This document shows positions 44,906 through 52,766 of a stretch of 64,000 bases of DNA, piece by piece. The notes below the pieces were generated by a model, which saw nothing but the letters and a program-made list of their open reading frames with translations, had not been told where the DNA came from and made no database searches. The first letter of the stretch is position 1. Each line of letters begins with the position of its first letter. Source of the DNA: Devosia sp. Root436 (lineage in GTDB: Bacteria; Pseudomonadota; Alphaproteobacteria; Rhizobiales; Devosiaceae); the NCBI RefSeq assembly GCF_001426345.1, contig NZ_LMEM01000010.1, forward strand, positions 112,774 to 176,773. Reading direction: 5' to 3'. The position numbers and the translations under genes are program-made.

Positions 44906-46195
44906 TTATGCTCGGCTGAGGATTTCGGCAGCGCCGGTAACCAGGTCCTTGCCGGCCTGTTCCGGAGTCTTGGCGCCGAAGCCCACTTCCTGGCCCAGCG
45001 TACGGATCAGGGAGAGATCGACTTCACCGGCAGCGGCCGGCGGCGGCGGGGGCAGCGGGCCAAGCAGGTCGCCCAGGTTGGCCACGAAGTTCAGCGCAAT
45101 CTGGTTGGCCTCGTCCAGGGTCGGCGACACGGCGTCGCGAACCGCGGCGGAGCAGGGAATACCGCGTTCCACGCCCAGGATCTTGCCGGCTTCCACGTCG
45201 TTGACGAAGTAGCTGACAAAATTGGTGGCCGCTTCCTTGTTGGCGGACGAGCCGCCGACCGAGAAGAACATCGAGGGCTTGCGATAGTGACCGCCGCCGA
45301 CGCCCGCGGCGATGCGGGGGTAGCCGACCATGTTGAGCTTGTCCTGCACCAGGGCCTGGTAGCCGACGAGCTGGTTGGAGTTGGACGGCATGAGCGCGGC
45401 CTTGCCCTGGACCAGCATGGTCGATTCCAGCGGGCCGGTATCGAGCGCCTGGTCGTCGGGGGAGACGCAGACGCCCGCTTCGCGCAGCTTGGCCCAGAGC
45501 TGGTACCATTCCACGGCGTCCTGCTCTTCGAAGCCGAGCTTGCCGTCGGCGGTATAGAGCGCCTTGCCGCGCTGGCGCAGCCAGTTGTCGAGCGAGGGCT
45601 CGTTGTAGGACGAGTCCGAGATGGCCTTCATGCCGCCACGGATATTGGCCGAGTTGAAGGCCTCGCCCATGGTCATCAGGTCGTCATAGGTCCAGGCATT
45701 GGTCGGGGCTTCGACGCCGGCTTCTTCGAAGGCAGTGGTATTGACCAGGGTCGCCACCGAGTTGGCGCCCAGCGAAATGCCGTAGAGCTTGCCGTCGACC
45801 TTGCCGCCTTCGAGCTGGTCGGCGTCGAAGTCGTCGAGCTTGAGCACGCCGCCGACGAATTCATCGAGCGGCGCGATGGCGTTGCGCTTGGCGTATTCGA
45901 CGATATAGCGGTAGTCCATCTGGATGATGTCGGGGGCATTGCCGCCGGCCGTCTGGGTGGCCAGCTTGGGCCAGTAGTCGTTCCAGGCGAGGAATTCGCC
46001 CTCGACGGCCCCGCCATTGGCGGCGGTGTAAAGGTCGGTCACGCCATAGGTGCGATCGGCGCGGGCCTGGCCGCCCCAGAAGATCAGCCGCAGGTCGGCG
46101 CCCTGGGCCCAGGCCGGCATCACGCCAGCAGCGCCAGCAGCGACGAGCGCAGACGTGCCCATCAGGAACTGGCGGCGATCGATACGAGTAGTCAT
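44906..46195 (-). CDS. Carbohydrate ABC transporter substrate-binding protein
   Basis: Periplasmic sugar-binding protein of 429 residues (family 1 extracellular solute-binding). The N-terminus TTRIDRRQFLMGTSALVAAG has a twin-arginine signal with cleavage near AWAQ. DLRLIFWGGQARADRT and GNAPDIIQMDYRYIVEYAKR match the fold. The start follows GGGAGGAAAACCTG. It is the first gene of the six-gene operon and two copies of the 16-bp GTAACC-N4-GGTTAC-type site lie upstream. Confidence 0.93.
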   Translation of the reverse strand: MTTRIDRRQFLMGTSALVAAGAAGVMPAWAQGADLRLIFWGGQARADRTYGVTDLYTAANGGAVEGEFLAWNDYWPKLATQTAGGNAPDIIQMDYRYIVEYAKRNAIAPLDEFVGGVLKLDDFDADQLEGGKVDGKLYGISLGANSVATLVNTTAFEEAGVEAPTNAWTYDDLMTMGEAFNSANIRGGMKAISDSSYNEPSLDNWLRQRGKALYTADGKLGFEEQDAVEWYQLWAKLREAGVCVSPDDQALDTGPLESTMLVQGKAALMPSNSNQLVGYQALVQDKLNMVGYPRIAAGVGGGHYRKPSMFFSVGGSSANKEAATNFVSYFVNDVEAGKILGVERGIPCSAAVRDAVSPTLDEANQIALNFVANLGDLLGPLPPPPPAAAGEVDLSLIRTLGQEVGFGAKTPEQAGKDLVTGAAEILSRA

Positions 46196-46270
46196 CAGGT
46201 TTTCCTCCCATGAAACTGTGATCGTTCCGATGTCCGGAACGGAAGCGATCCGCAGCCTCCCCGCTGCTAA

Positions 46271-46286
46271 ATCACCAATCGGTTAC
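46271..46286. promoter_or_regulatory. 16-bp palindromic operator-like site 1 (ABC operon)
   Basis: ATCACCAATCGGTTAC, 76 bases upstream of the binding-protein start. It shares the right half GGTTAC and the ACC left half with sites at 46370, 51767 and 52722. Confidence 0.6.
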
Positions 46287-46369
46287 TTCGTCTGTTACGG
46301 TATCGGCAATGGTCACCGAAGCCGCGGGTCGTGCTTTTTGCCCGGAATCTCCCTACGCAAATTGCACAA

Positions 46370-46385
46370 ATAACCGACTGGTTAC
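46370..46385. promoter_or_regulatory. 16-bp palindromic operator-like site 2 (ABC operon)
   Basis: ATAACCGACTGGTTAC: TAACC/GGTTA arms perfect around GACT. It lies 175 bases upstream of the binding-protein start and 99 bases from site 1. The rest of the 464-base gap (46196-46659) contains site 1, a palindrome at 46449 and the LysR site at 46629, and no credible gene. Confidence 0.65.
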
Positions 46386-46448
46386 GACATAGCACACACT
46401 TTTGCGGCAAGGCAATCACTTGTATGGAAGATGCGGAAAGCTGGTGAA

Positions 46449-46464
46449 TTCCCCGATCGGGGAA
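46449..46464. promoter_or_regulatory. 16-bp perfect palindrome in the ABC operon / lysR gap
   Basis: TTCCCCGATCGGGGAA reads identically on both strands. It differs from the GGTTAC-type sites and from the LysR site, so it suggests a third regulator or a compact terminator-like hairpin. Confidence 0.5.
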
Positions 46465-46628
46465 GTGTCCCGCAGAGGCAGATCGCCCCGGATTCCCGCT
46501 GTTTCAGGCCGCCCCCACAGCCGGGACGCGCCGCTCTCCCCTGGCCGTCCGGCGGCCGGTTTTTGTCTTGCTGGTCCTAGACTGGCGCAGTCTCGACCAA
46601 AAGAAAAATACGAAATATCCTGTCCGAT

Positions 46629-46643
46629 ATAGATTTCTTCTAT
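46629..46643. promoter_or_regulatory. LysR-type binding site upstream of the LysR gene
   Basis: ATAGATTTCTTCTAT has 5-5-5 dyad symmetry and fits T-N11-A, the LysR box. It ends 16 bases before the LysR start codon. An overlapping ATATC-N6-GATAT dyad (46615-46630) may be part of the same site. Confidence 0.6.
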
Positions 46644-46659
46644 GTCTTAGGGACACGCC

Positions 46660-47583
46660 ATGGACAAGCTGCTCAACCAGTTCCTCGCCGTGGCCGAGGC
46701 CGGCACGATCAGCGCCGCGGCGACGGCTTTGTTCGTCACCCAGCCGACGCTGACCTTCAACATGCGCAAGCTCGAGGAAAATCTGGGCGTGCCGCTGCTG
46801 ATCCGCACGCCGCGCGGGGTGGAGCTGACCGAATATGGCGAGACGCTCTACCAGAACGGGCGGCTGATGCGCCGGCTCTACGACAATACGCTCAATGCCA
46901 TTGCTCACCAGCGCGGCCGCACCGAGCAGGGCTTGCGCATCGGCTCGGGCTATTCGTGGTGGACCTTGTTCATCCGCGACATGGTGCTCGACTATTCCGC
47001 GAGCTATCCCAATGCGCGCATCCATGTGAGCCTGGGCAACCAGCTGCGCTGCATGGACCAGTTGCTGAGTGGCGACATATCGCTGTTCGTCGCCCATGAA
47101 ATCGAAGGGCTGAGCCGCAGCACCGGGGCCCGGCTGATCCCGCTGACGCGGGTCGGCCAGGGCTATTTCGTGCATGAAGGCCATCCGCTGCTCAGCCGCC
47201 CGCGCTCCATTGCCGAAGTGGAAGCCTATCCCGCCGTGACCAGTTCCTTGCCCGAGATTCGCCATCAGCGCTTCTTCGAGGCCTGGAGCCGCACCACCGG
47301 CGGCAGCGCCCCGTTCGACCAGGGCAAATATGTCTTCGCCTCCAATTCGCTGGCCGCCTGCCTCGATTATGTCGAGCGCACCGATGCGGTGATCGGCCAT
47401 ACCGAAGTGATGGAAGACGAATTCATCCGCCGCGGGCTGCGGCGCATCAGCATCACTGAACCGACACGGCAGAGCCTGATCGGCATCTACGTCCTGCAGG
47501 AGCGCGCCGAAGAGCCCCGCGTGGTGGAACTGATCGAACGCTTGAAGGAAAAGGCCAGCGCGGTGCTGCCGCCGCTGGGATAG
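46660..47583 (+). CDS. LysR-family transcriptional regulator
   Basis: Regulator of 307 residues. The N-terminal helix-turn-helix is LLNQFLAVAEAGTISAAATA and LFVTQPTLTFNMRKLEENLG, with the wing LLIRTPRGVELTEYG. The rest is the periplasmic-binding-like effector domain. It is divergent from the sugar ABC operon across 464 bases, the typical place for its regulator. The sequence SSYPNARIHVSLGNQ is a common effector-domain segment. Effector unknown. Confidence 0.93.
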   Translation: MDKLLNQFLAVAEAGTISAAATALFVTQPTLTFNMRKLEENLGVPLLIRTPRGVELTEYGETLYQNGRLMRRLYDNTLNAIAHQRGRTEQGLRIGSGYSWWTLFIRDMVLDYSASYPNARIHVSLGNQLRCMDQLLSGDISLFVAHEIEGLSRSTGARLIPLTRVGQGYFVHEGHPLLSRPRSIAEVEAYPAVTSSLPEIRHQRFFEAWSRTTGGSAPFDQGKYVFASNSLAACLDYVERTDAVIGHTEVMEDEFIRRGLRRISITEPTRQSLIGIYVLQERAEEPRVVELIERLKEKASAVLPPLG

Positions 47584-47593
47584 GTCTTCTTCC

Positions 47594-47740
47594 CCGCCCC
47601 TTGAGGGAGAGGGGGATTTTTGCGGCGTTCAGCCGGAAAAATCGGGTGAGGGGTGCTGCGCTCGCCCATGCTTCAATGCGGATGGATAACTCGTGACCCC
47701 TCATCCGCCCTTCGGGCACCTTCTCCCTCAAGGGGAGAAG
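47594..47740. repeat. Intergenic palindromic element, family A copy 2
   Basis: Between the convergent LysR and TetR genes. GCCCCTTGAGGGAGAGGG, GGGTGAGGGGTGCTGCGCTC, CCCCTCATCCGCCCTTCGGG and TTCTCCCTCAAGGGGAGAAG repeat the copy at 2945. The stop codon and last codons of the TetR gene lie inside its right arm. Confidence 0.85.
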
Positions 47741-48411
47741 AGGTAGTCCAGCACCATCTGCACCGCCTGCGCCTCGCGCTCCTGCACCATGTCGATGCCG
47801 GACAAATCCCGCGCAAAGATCACCGACAGCGTCGCCATGTTGGACACGTAGAAAAAGCCCAGGGCAGCGATGGAAATATAGAGCTGCACCGGATCGACGT
47901 CGCGGCGGAAAATCTTCAGCTCCGCCCCGCGCTCGACGATGGTGCGGATTTGCCCCACCAGCGGGGAATGCAAGGCCTGGATATCGGGCAGGGTCTTGAG
48001 GAACCGGGCATTTTCGATGTTCTCGGTGCCGAGCAGCCGCGGAAACCACGGATTGGCGAGGAAGTGGCGGAAGGTGAAGCGCACCAGCCGGTCCATGGCA
48101 TCGACCGGGCCGTATTGGTCGAGCGACAGCGCCCGCTCGCCGCGCCTGATCTCCTGATAGGCATCGAGCAAAACCGCCCGGTAGAGGTCTTCCTTGTTGC
48201 CGAAATAGTGGTAGAGCAGCCGTTTATTGGCCCCTGCCAGCGCCGCGATGGCATCCACCCGCGCGCCCTCGAAGCCGCGTTCGGCGAATTCGGCGCGGCC
48301 GGCGACCAGGATCGCCGCCTTGGTCCGGATCGAATTGCGCGCCCGCTTGGCCGGAGCCGCCTCAGCTTTCGGCTGGGGCGGGGCTGCCGCGGGTGAAGAG
48401 GGATCTGACAC
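47728..48411 (-). CDS. TetR-family transcriptional regulator
   Basis: Repressor-type protein of 227 residues. After a Pro/Ala-rich 25-residue head comes the helix-turn-helix: RTKAAILVAGRAEFAERGFE, GARVDAIAALAGANKRLLYHYFGNKEDLYRAVL. The C-terminal ligand domain includes ENIENARFLKTLPDI. It starts 50 bases inside the end of tctA on the same strand, so it is co-transcribed with tctCBA and probably represses that operon. The palindrome type GTAACC-N4-GGTTAC found upstream of tctC and two nearby operons fits a TetR operator. The last residues (FSP-stop) come from the repeat. Confidence 0.92.
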   Translation of the reverse strand: MSDPSSPAAAPPQPKAEAAPAKRARNSIRTKAAILVAGRAEFAERGFEGARVDAIAALAGANKRLLYHYFGNKEDLYRAVLLDAYQEIRRGERALSLDQYGPVDAMDRLVRFTFRHFLANPWFPRLLGTENIENARFLKTLPDIQALHSPLVGQIRTIVERGAELKIFRRDVDPVQLYISIAALGFFYVSNMATLSVIFARDLSGIDMVQEREAQAVQMVLDYLFSP

Positions 48412-49885
48412 GCTTGGATACCGCCGGAATGGACATCAGGATGGTGAAGACGATGATGAGGCAGATAACAGCACTGATCGGACGGGTAAAGAACGGGCTG
48501 GGATCGCCATTGGTCAACAGCAATCCGCGCCGCAGGTTGAGATCGAGCAGGTCGCCCAGCACGATCCCCAGCACCAGTGGCGCCATGGGATATTTCATCT
48601 CGCGCAGGATGAAGCCGACGACGCCGAAAGCCAGCATGACATAGACGTCGAACATGCGCTGGGTGATGGCGAAACTGCCGACCACGCAGAGAATATAGAT
48701 CACCGCCATCAGCCGTTGCCGCGGCACCCGCAGCACCTGGATGAACAGCTTGGTCAGCGACAGCCCGAACACCAGGTTGGCCAGGGTCGCCAGCAGCAGC
48801 ATGGCCACGACCTGGTAGAGGAAGGTGGGGTTCTCCACCATGATCATCGGGCCCGGCCTTATGCCGTGGATATACATGGCCGCGATCAGCACCGCCGCCG
48901 CCGCCGAGCCGGGCAGAGCCAGCGTCAGCGTCGGGATCATCGCCGCCGAGACCACCGCATTGTCGCCGGTTTCCGCCGCGATCAGCCCTTCCTGGCTGCC
49001 CTTGCCGAATTCCTCGGGATGCTTGGATGCCCGCTTGGCCGCGGCATAGGAGGTCCAGGAGCCGACATCCTCGCCCACGCCGGGAATGATGCCGATGAAG
49101 GTGCCGATAATGCCCGAGCGCAGGATGGTCCTCCAATACTGGAAGATTTCGCGGAAGGTCGGCACCACCCGGTCATTGACCGAGGCGACATGCGCCACCG
49201 CGTTGCGCTTCATGGCCGAGAGGATTTCGGAGAGACCGAACGCGCCCACCATGGCCGGGATCAGGTCGATGCCGCCGCCCAAAGCAGGAATGCCGAAGGT
49301 GAAGCGCTGATGGGCATGCAAGGTCTCCATGCCCACCATGGCGACGAGCAGGCCCAGAATGCCGGCAATATAGCCCTTGAGCGGGGTATCGCTGCCGGTC
49401 ATCTGGCCCGAGATCACCACGCCGAACAAAGCCAGCCAGAAGAATTCGTAGGAGCCGAATTTCAGCGCCGCTTCGGCCAGGAATGGCGCGATGATGGCCA
49501 GAAAGAAAATGCCGACCAGCGTGCCCAGGGTGGACGAGGTGGTGGCCAGCCCCATGGCGAGCCCCGCCCGGCCCTGCTGGGCCAGCGGATGCCCGTCGAG
49601 CGTTGCCGCCGCATTGGCGGGCGTGCCGGGAATATTGAGCAGGATGGCGGTGCGGCTGCCGCCATAGATGGCGCCCAGATAGACACACATCAGCGTCAGG
49701 ATCGCCTGGTCGGGCGCCATCTTGTAGGTGAGCGTGACCAGCAGGGCCACGCCCATGGTGGCGGTCAGCCCCGGCAGGATGCCGATGACCACGCCGAGCA
49801 GGGTGGCCCAGACGACGTTGAACAAGGCGGCCGGGGTGAGGAAGTGGCCGATGCCCTGGCCGAGAAGGAGCAGTCCGTCGAACAT
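48362..49885 (-). CDS. tctA: Tripartite tricarboxylate transporter, large permease
   Basis: Large membrane subunit of a TTT transporter (507 residues, about 12 helices). LLLLGQGIGHFLTPAALFNVVWATLLGVVIGILPGLTATMG-type opening is characteristic, together with GAIYGGSRTAILLNIPGTPANAAATLDGHPLA, the conserved substrate/ion region, and GEDVGSWTSYAAAKRASKHPEEFGKG. The ATG at 49885 lies 10 bases after tctB; the longer frame to 50008 overlaps tctB. It works with TctB and periplasmic TctC. Substrates of these systems are mostly carboxylates. Confidence 0.95.
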   Translation of the reverse strand: MFDGLLLLGQGIGHFLTPAALFNVVWATLLGVVIGILPGLTATMGVALLVTLTYKMAPDQAILTLMCVYLGAIYGGSRTAILLNIPGTPANAAATLDGHPLAQQGRAGLAMGLATTSSTLGTLVGIFFLAIIAPFLAEAALKFGSYEFFWLALFGVVISGQMTGSDTPLKGYIAGILGLLVAMVGMETLHAHQRFTFGIPALGGGIDLIPAMVGAFGLSEILSAMKRNAVAHVASVNDRVVPTFREIFQYWRTILRSGIIGTFIGIIPGVGEDVGSWTSYAAAKRASKHPEEFGKGSQEGLIAAETGDNAVVSAAMIPTLTLALPGSAAAAVLIAAMYIHGIRPGPMIMVENPTFLYQVVAMLLLATLANLVFGLSLTKLFIQVLRVPRQRLMAVIYILCVVGSFAITQRMFDVYVMLAFGVVGFILREMKYPMAPLVLGIVLGDLLDLNLRRGLLLTNGDPSPFFTRPISAVICLIIVFTILMSIPAVSKRVRSLFTRGSPAPAES

Positions 49886-49895
49886 GGCTTGCTCC

Positions 49896-50423
49896 TTAGG
49901 GCAGGCGGACGAGGAAGATGCGTTCGAAGACCAGGTAGATGCCCCCGCCGCCCAGCACGGCAATGGCGATGGCCCAGGCCAGCGACGACAGCGGACTGAC
50001 GGGCCCATCGGCCATCCAGATTTCGAAAATCATGATGAAGGCGAAGATGAACAGCATGGCCGCGGCCCAGAAGGGCAGCCAGCCCACCAGGATCAGCGTA
50101 TGCACCAGCGCCAGGCCCAGGATAACCAGCACGCGCATGGCCTGCCGTGTGGTGAAGACCGCAGCGAGCCCCCGCCAGCCGCCCTCGGCCTCGATATGCC
50201 AGGAGCGCCAGGCCAGCAGGGTGCCGCACAAGGTCAGCGCCACCGACAGGATCAGCGGCACCAGCCCCGGAATGGTGGCGGGATGAATATGCCGCGCCTC
50301 GAGACGCGGCATGGTCCAGGACAGGTAGAAAATGGTGAGGCCCAGCGCCACCAGCACGATTGATGTCAACAGATCGGCCCGCGCCCGGACGGCGGTTTCA
50401 TTGGGTTCGGTCGGCACGTCCAT
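49896..50423 (-). CDS. tctB: Tripartite tricarboxylate transporter, small permease
   Basis: Small membrane subunit of 175 residues with four predicted helices (TSIVLVALGLTIFYLSWTMP, IPGLVPLILSVALTLCGTLL, two more near the C-terminus). This fits the TctB family in size and topology, and its place between tctC and tctA is the standard order. Sequence similarity within the family is low, so position carries part of the weight. Confidence 0.9.
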   Translation of the reverse strand: MDVPTEPNETAVRARADLLTSIVLVALGLTIFYLSWTMPRLEARHIHPATIPGLVPLILSVALTLCGTLLAWRSWHIEAEGGWRGLAAVFTTRQAMRVLVILGLALVHTLILVGWLPFWAAAMLFIFAFIMIFEIWMADGPVSPLSSLAWAIAIAVLGGGGIYLVFERIFLVRLP

Positions 50424-50452
50424 GCTGGTCCTCTCGGTAAGGCCACCTCTAT

Positions 50453-50602
50453 CCCTCTCCCCTTGAGGGAGAGGGTGGTTCTTCCGCGTTCAGCGGGAAG
50501 AACCGGGTGAGGGGTCCTGCGTCATCCCATGCTTCAATGGGTGCGGGTAGCGCGACACCCCTCATCCGCCCTTCGGGCACCTTCTCCCTCGAGGGAGAAG
50601 GG
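50453..50602. repeat. Intergenic palindromic element, family A copy 3
   Basis: Inside the tct operon between tctC and tctB. CCCTCTCCCCTTGAGGGAG, GGGTGAGGGGTCCTGCGTC, CCCATGCTTCAATG, CCCCTCATCCGCCCTTCGGG and CTTCTCCCTCGAGGGAGAAG. The CCCATGCTTCAATG block is shared with the copy at 47.6 kb. Confidence 0.85.
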
Positions 50603-50636
50603 AACCGCCACGGACCTTGCGGCCCGTGACTGCAGC

Positions 50637-51674
50637 TTACTTCCCGACTTCCGTCCGCGTCTCGCAGTCGATGCCGATGGTGGACGGATCGTTGACCGCC
50701 TCGCCGCGCGCCACCGACGAGCAGGCTTCCAGGATCGCGACCGGCATGGCCAGCGCGCGGGCCTCGGGCCCATAGGAGGGGGCGAAGACTGCGCCGAAGG
50801 TTTCGGCATAGGTCTTGAGCTCGGGCGAGTTCATCACCTTGTCGGCCCAGATCGCGTCGACCGTCGCCAGCACTTCGGGCGGCGCGTCGGAGGGGATGAA
50901 TATGCCGAAATAGTCGGGAGCCAGTTCCATGTCCGGCAGCCAGTCGGTGATCGGCGGGATCGGGTCGACGCCATCGAGCACCAGCGGGTGGTCGGACAAG
51001 ACGGCCAGGGCCTTGAGGCGGCCGCCGCGGATCAGTTCGGTCTGTTCCACCGCCAGTTGGGTGGTGACCATGGCTTCGCCCGAGGCGGTGGCGATGGCGG
51101 CCGGGCCGCCGCCGTCATAGGTGATCATGTTGTACTGGAAGCCATCGGCCGCGTCGGAAAGCGCCGCAATGGCCGTGCCGCCGGAGGAGGTAATGCCGGC
51201 CGTGGCGACGGTGATGCCCTGCCCGCGGCTCTTGAGCGCTTCGAGCAACTGGCCGAAATCGGTGAATTCGCTGTCGGCCGGCACGCTGACCACGGGCACG
51301 TTGGCGACCGAAAGATAGATGTGCCAGTCGTCGATATCGGTGTCCGCCAGGAGGCCCGAGACATGGTAGGTCGCGTTGTTGGCGATGGCGTTGGCGGTCC
51401 AGGTATAGCCGTCATGGGCGGCGTTGAGCACTTCCTGGGTGCCGATGGCGCCCGAGGCGCCCGGCTGGTTGACCACCACGACCTCGACGCCCAGCGCCTC
51501 GGCCAGGATGGGTGCGGTGACGCGGGTGACCTGGTCGGTCGAGCCGCCAGCACCCCAGGGTACGATCAGGTTGATCGGCCGATCGGGCTTCCACTCCTGC
51601 GCGGCGGCCAAAGATGTGCCCAGCAACAGCGCCGATGCGCCGCCAGCCAGGACAAACAGCAGTCGTCTGTTCAT
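50637..51674 (-). CDS. tctC: Tripartite tricarboxylate transporter, substrate-binding protein
   Basis: Periplasmic TctC/Bug-family receptor of 345 residues from the ATG at 51674. A signal peptide (MNRRLLFVLAGGASALLLGT, cut near LAAAQ) precedes PDRPINLIVPWGAGGSTDQVTRV, the typical Bug start where the loop binds carboxylate. GVEVVVVNQPGASGAIGTQEV is the second diagnostic block. It heads the tctC-tctB-tctA-tetR operon, and a 16-bp operator-like site lies 93 bases upstream. Confidence 0.94.
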   Translation of the reverse strand: MNRRLLFVLAGGASALLLGTSLAAAQEWKPDRPINLIVPWGAGGSTDQVTRVTAPILAEALGVEVVVVNQPGASGAIGTQEVLNAAHDGYTWTANAIANNATYHVSGLLADTDIDDWHIYLSVANVPVVSVPADSEFTDFGQLLEALKSRGQGITVATAGITSSGGTAIAALSDAADGFQYNMITYDGGGPAAIATASGEAMVTTQLAVEQTELIRGGRLKALAVLSDHPLVLDGVDPIPPITDWLPDMELAPDYFGIFIPSDAPPEVLATVDAIWADKVMNSPELKTYAETFGAVFAPSYGPEARALAMPVAILEACSSVARGEAVNDPSTIGIDCETRTEVGK

Positions 51675-51766
51675 CGTGTTCCTCCCTTGGTGCGCGGTGC
51701 CCGGATATTTCCAGTGCCCGCCGCGGGGCAGACTGGGGGGCATTTTCAGCAGAGTCAACCTGTGAA

Positions 51767-51782
51767 GTAACTATCTGGTTAT
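51767..51782. promoter_or_regulatory. 16-bp palindromic operator-like site 3 (tct operon)
   Basis: GTAACTATCTGGTTAT in the tctC / TauE divergent gap, 93 bases upstream of tctC and 112 bases upstream of the TauE gene. It matches the GTAACC-N4-GGTTAC pattern with two changes, one in each half. Confidence 0.55.
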
Positions 51783-51893
51783 CCGCAAACGTTTTCGGTG
51801 CTGGAAGTTTTTCCCGTTGCTGCCAATAGATAGCCATTGCGTTGGCGCGCCAACCGACGCAACCTGAACCGATAGTAGATTTGGGGAACGGGC

Positions 51894-52634
51894 TTGGAAC
51901 CGCAATCGATCGTCATCATGACCCTGGCCCTGACGGCGGGGGCCGTGGTCAAGGGCGCCACCGGCATGGGCCTGCCGCTGGTCGCGCTGCCGGTGCTGAC
52001 AGCCGCCTTCGGCCTGCAGCATGCCGTAGGCCTGATGACCATTCCGCTCATCGTCACCAATGCCTGGCAGGTCTGGCGCTTCCGCGCCGAGGCGGGGTCG
52101 CCGCGCCTCTCCTTCATGCCGCTGTTCCTGGTGGGGGGCGTGGTGGGCATCGGCGTGGGCACCTGGGCGCTGACCAACCTGCCCGAGCGGGTGCTGGTGC
52201 TGACGCTCGGCCTGCTGCTGCTGGCCTATATCGCTTTGCGCCTCGCCACGCCGCATTGGTCGCTCGGCCTGCCTCTGGCCAGGCGCCTGGGGCCGCTGGC
52301 CGGCCTTGGCGGCGGCACCTTGCAGGGCGCAACGGGCATTTCGGCGCCTGTTGGCGTGACCTTCATCCATTCGATGAACCTCGACCGCGATGCCCATGTC
52401 TTCACCGTCTCGACCATGTTCCTCACCTTTGCCGTGGTGCAGCTGCCGGCTTTGTGGGCTGCCGGCGTCATGCGTCCCGAATGGATGCTGCAGGGCGTGC
52501 TGGCGCTGGCCCCCATCCTCGCCTTCATGCCTGTCGGCCACTGGATCAGCGGCAAGCTCAGCCGCAAGGCCTTCGACCGGATGATCCTGGTCTTCCTGGG
52601 CCTCATCGGATTGAAGATGGTGCTGGGACTGTAG
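51894..52634 (+). CDS. TauE/SafE-family sulfite/organosulfonate exporter-like membrane protein
   Basis: Membrane protein of 246 residues with about eight helices. The repeated family motif appears as GAVVKGATGMGLPLVALPVL near the N-terminus and GGGTLQGATGISAPVGVTFI in the second half. Members export small anions such as sulfite or organic acids. The start is TTG at 51894 after GGGGAACGGGC; an ATG eight codons later (51918) is the alternative. It is divergent from tctC and precedes the oxidoreductase-DUF993 operon. Confidence 0.88.
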   Translation: MEPQSIVIMTLALTAGAVVKGATGMGLPLVALPVLTAAFGLQHAVGLMTIPLIVTNAWQVWRFRAEAGSPRLSFMPLFLVGGVVGIGVGTWALTNLPERVLVLTLGLLLLAYIALRLATPHWSLGLPLARRLGPLAGLGGGTLQGATGISAPVGVTFIHSMNLDRDAHVFTVSTMFLTFAVVQLPALWAAGVMRPEWMLQGVLALAPILAFMPVGHWISGKLSRKAFDRMILVFLGLIGLKMVLGL

Positions 52635-52721
52635 GAGGCGCCGTTCAGTCGCCCCAGCAGCCCTCATCCCAAAGTCCTCCACCGATCCCGCTTGACGCCA
52701 TTCCTCATCGCGTATAGCTAA

Positions 52722-52737
52722 GTAACCAATCAGTTAC
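52722..52737. promoter_or_regulatory. 16-bp palindromic operator-like site 4 (oxidoreductase-DUF993 operon)
   Basis: GTAACCAATCAGTTAC, ending 29 bases before the ATG of the oxidoreductase gene, in promoter position. Arms GTAAC/GTTAC are perfect. Confidence 0.65.
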
Positions 52738-52766
52738 ACGCCGAATGCGGCATGGGAGGTTTACAA

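Noticed and set aside
46402..46632. A 76-codon frame in the gap before the LysR gene
   Set aside because: Arg/Pro/Gly-rich, crosses the palindrome at 46449 and lacks a ribosome site; regulatory DNA explains the gap better.
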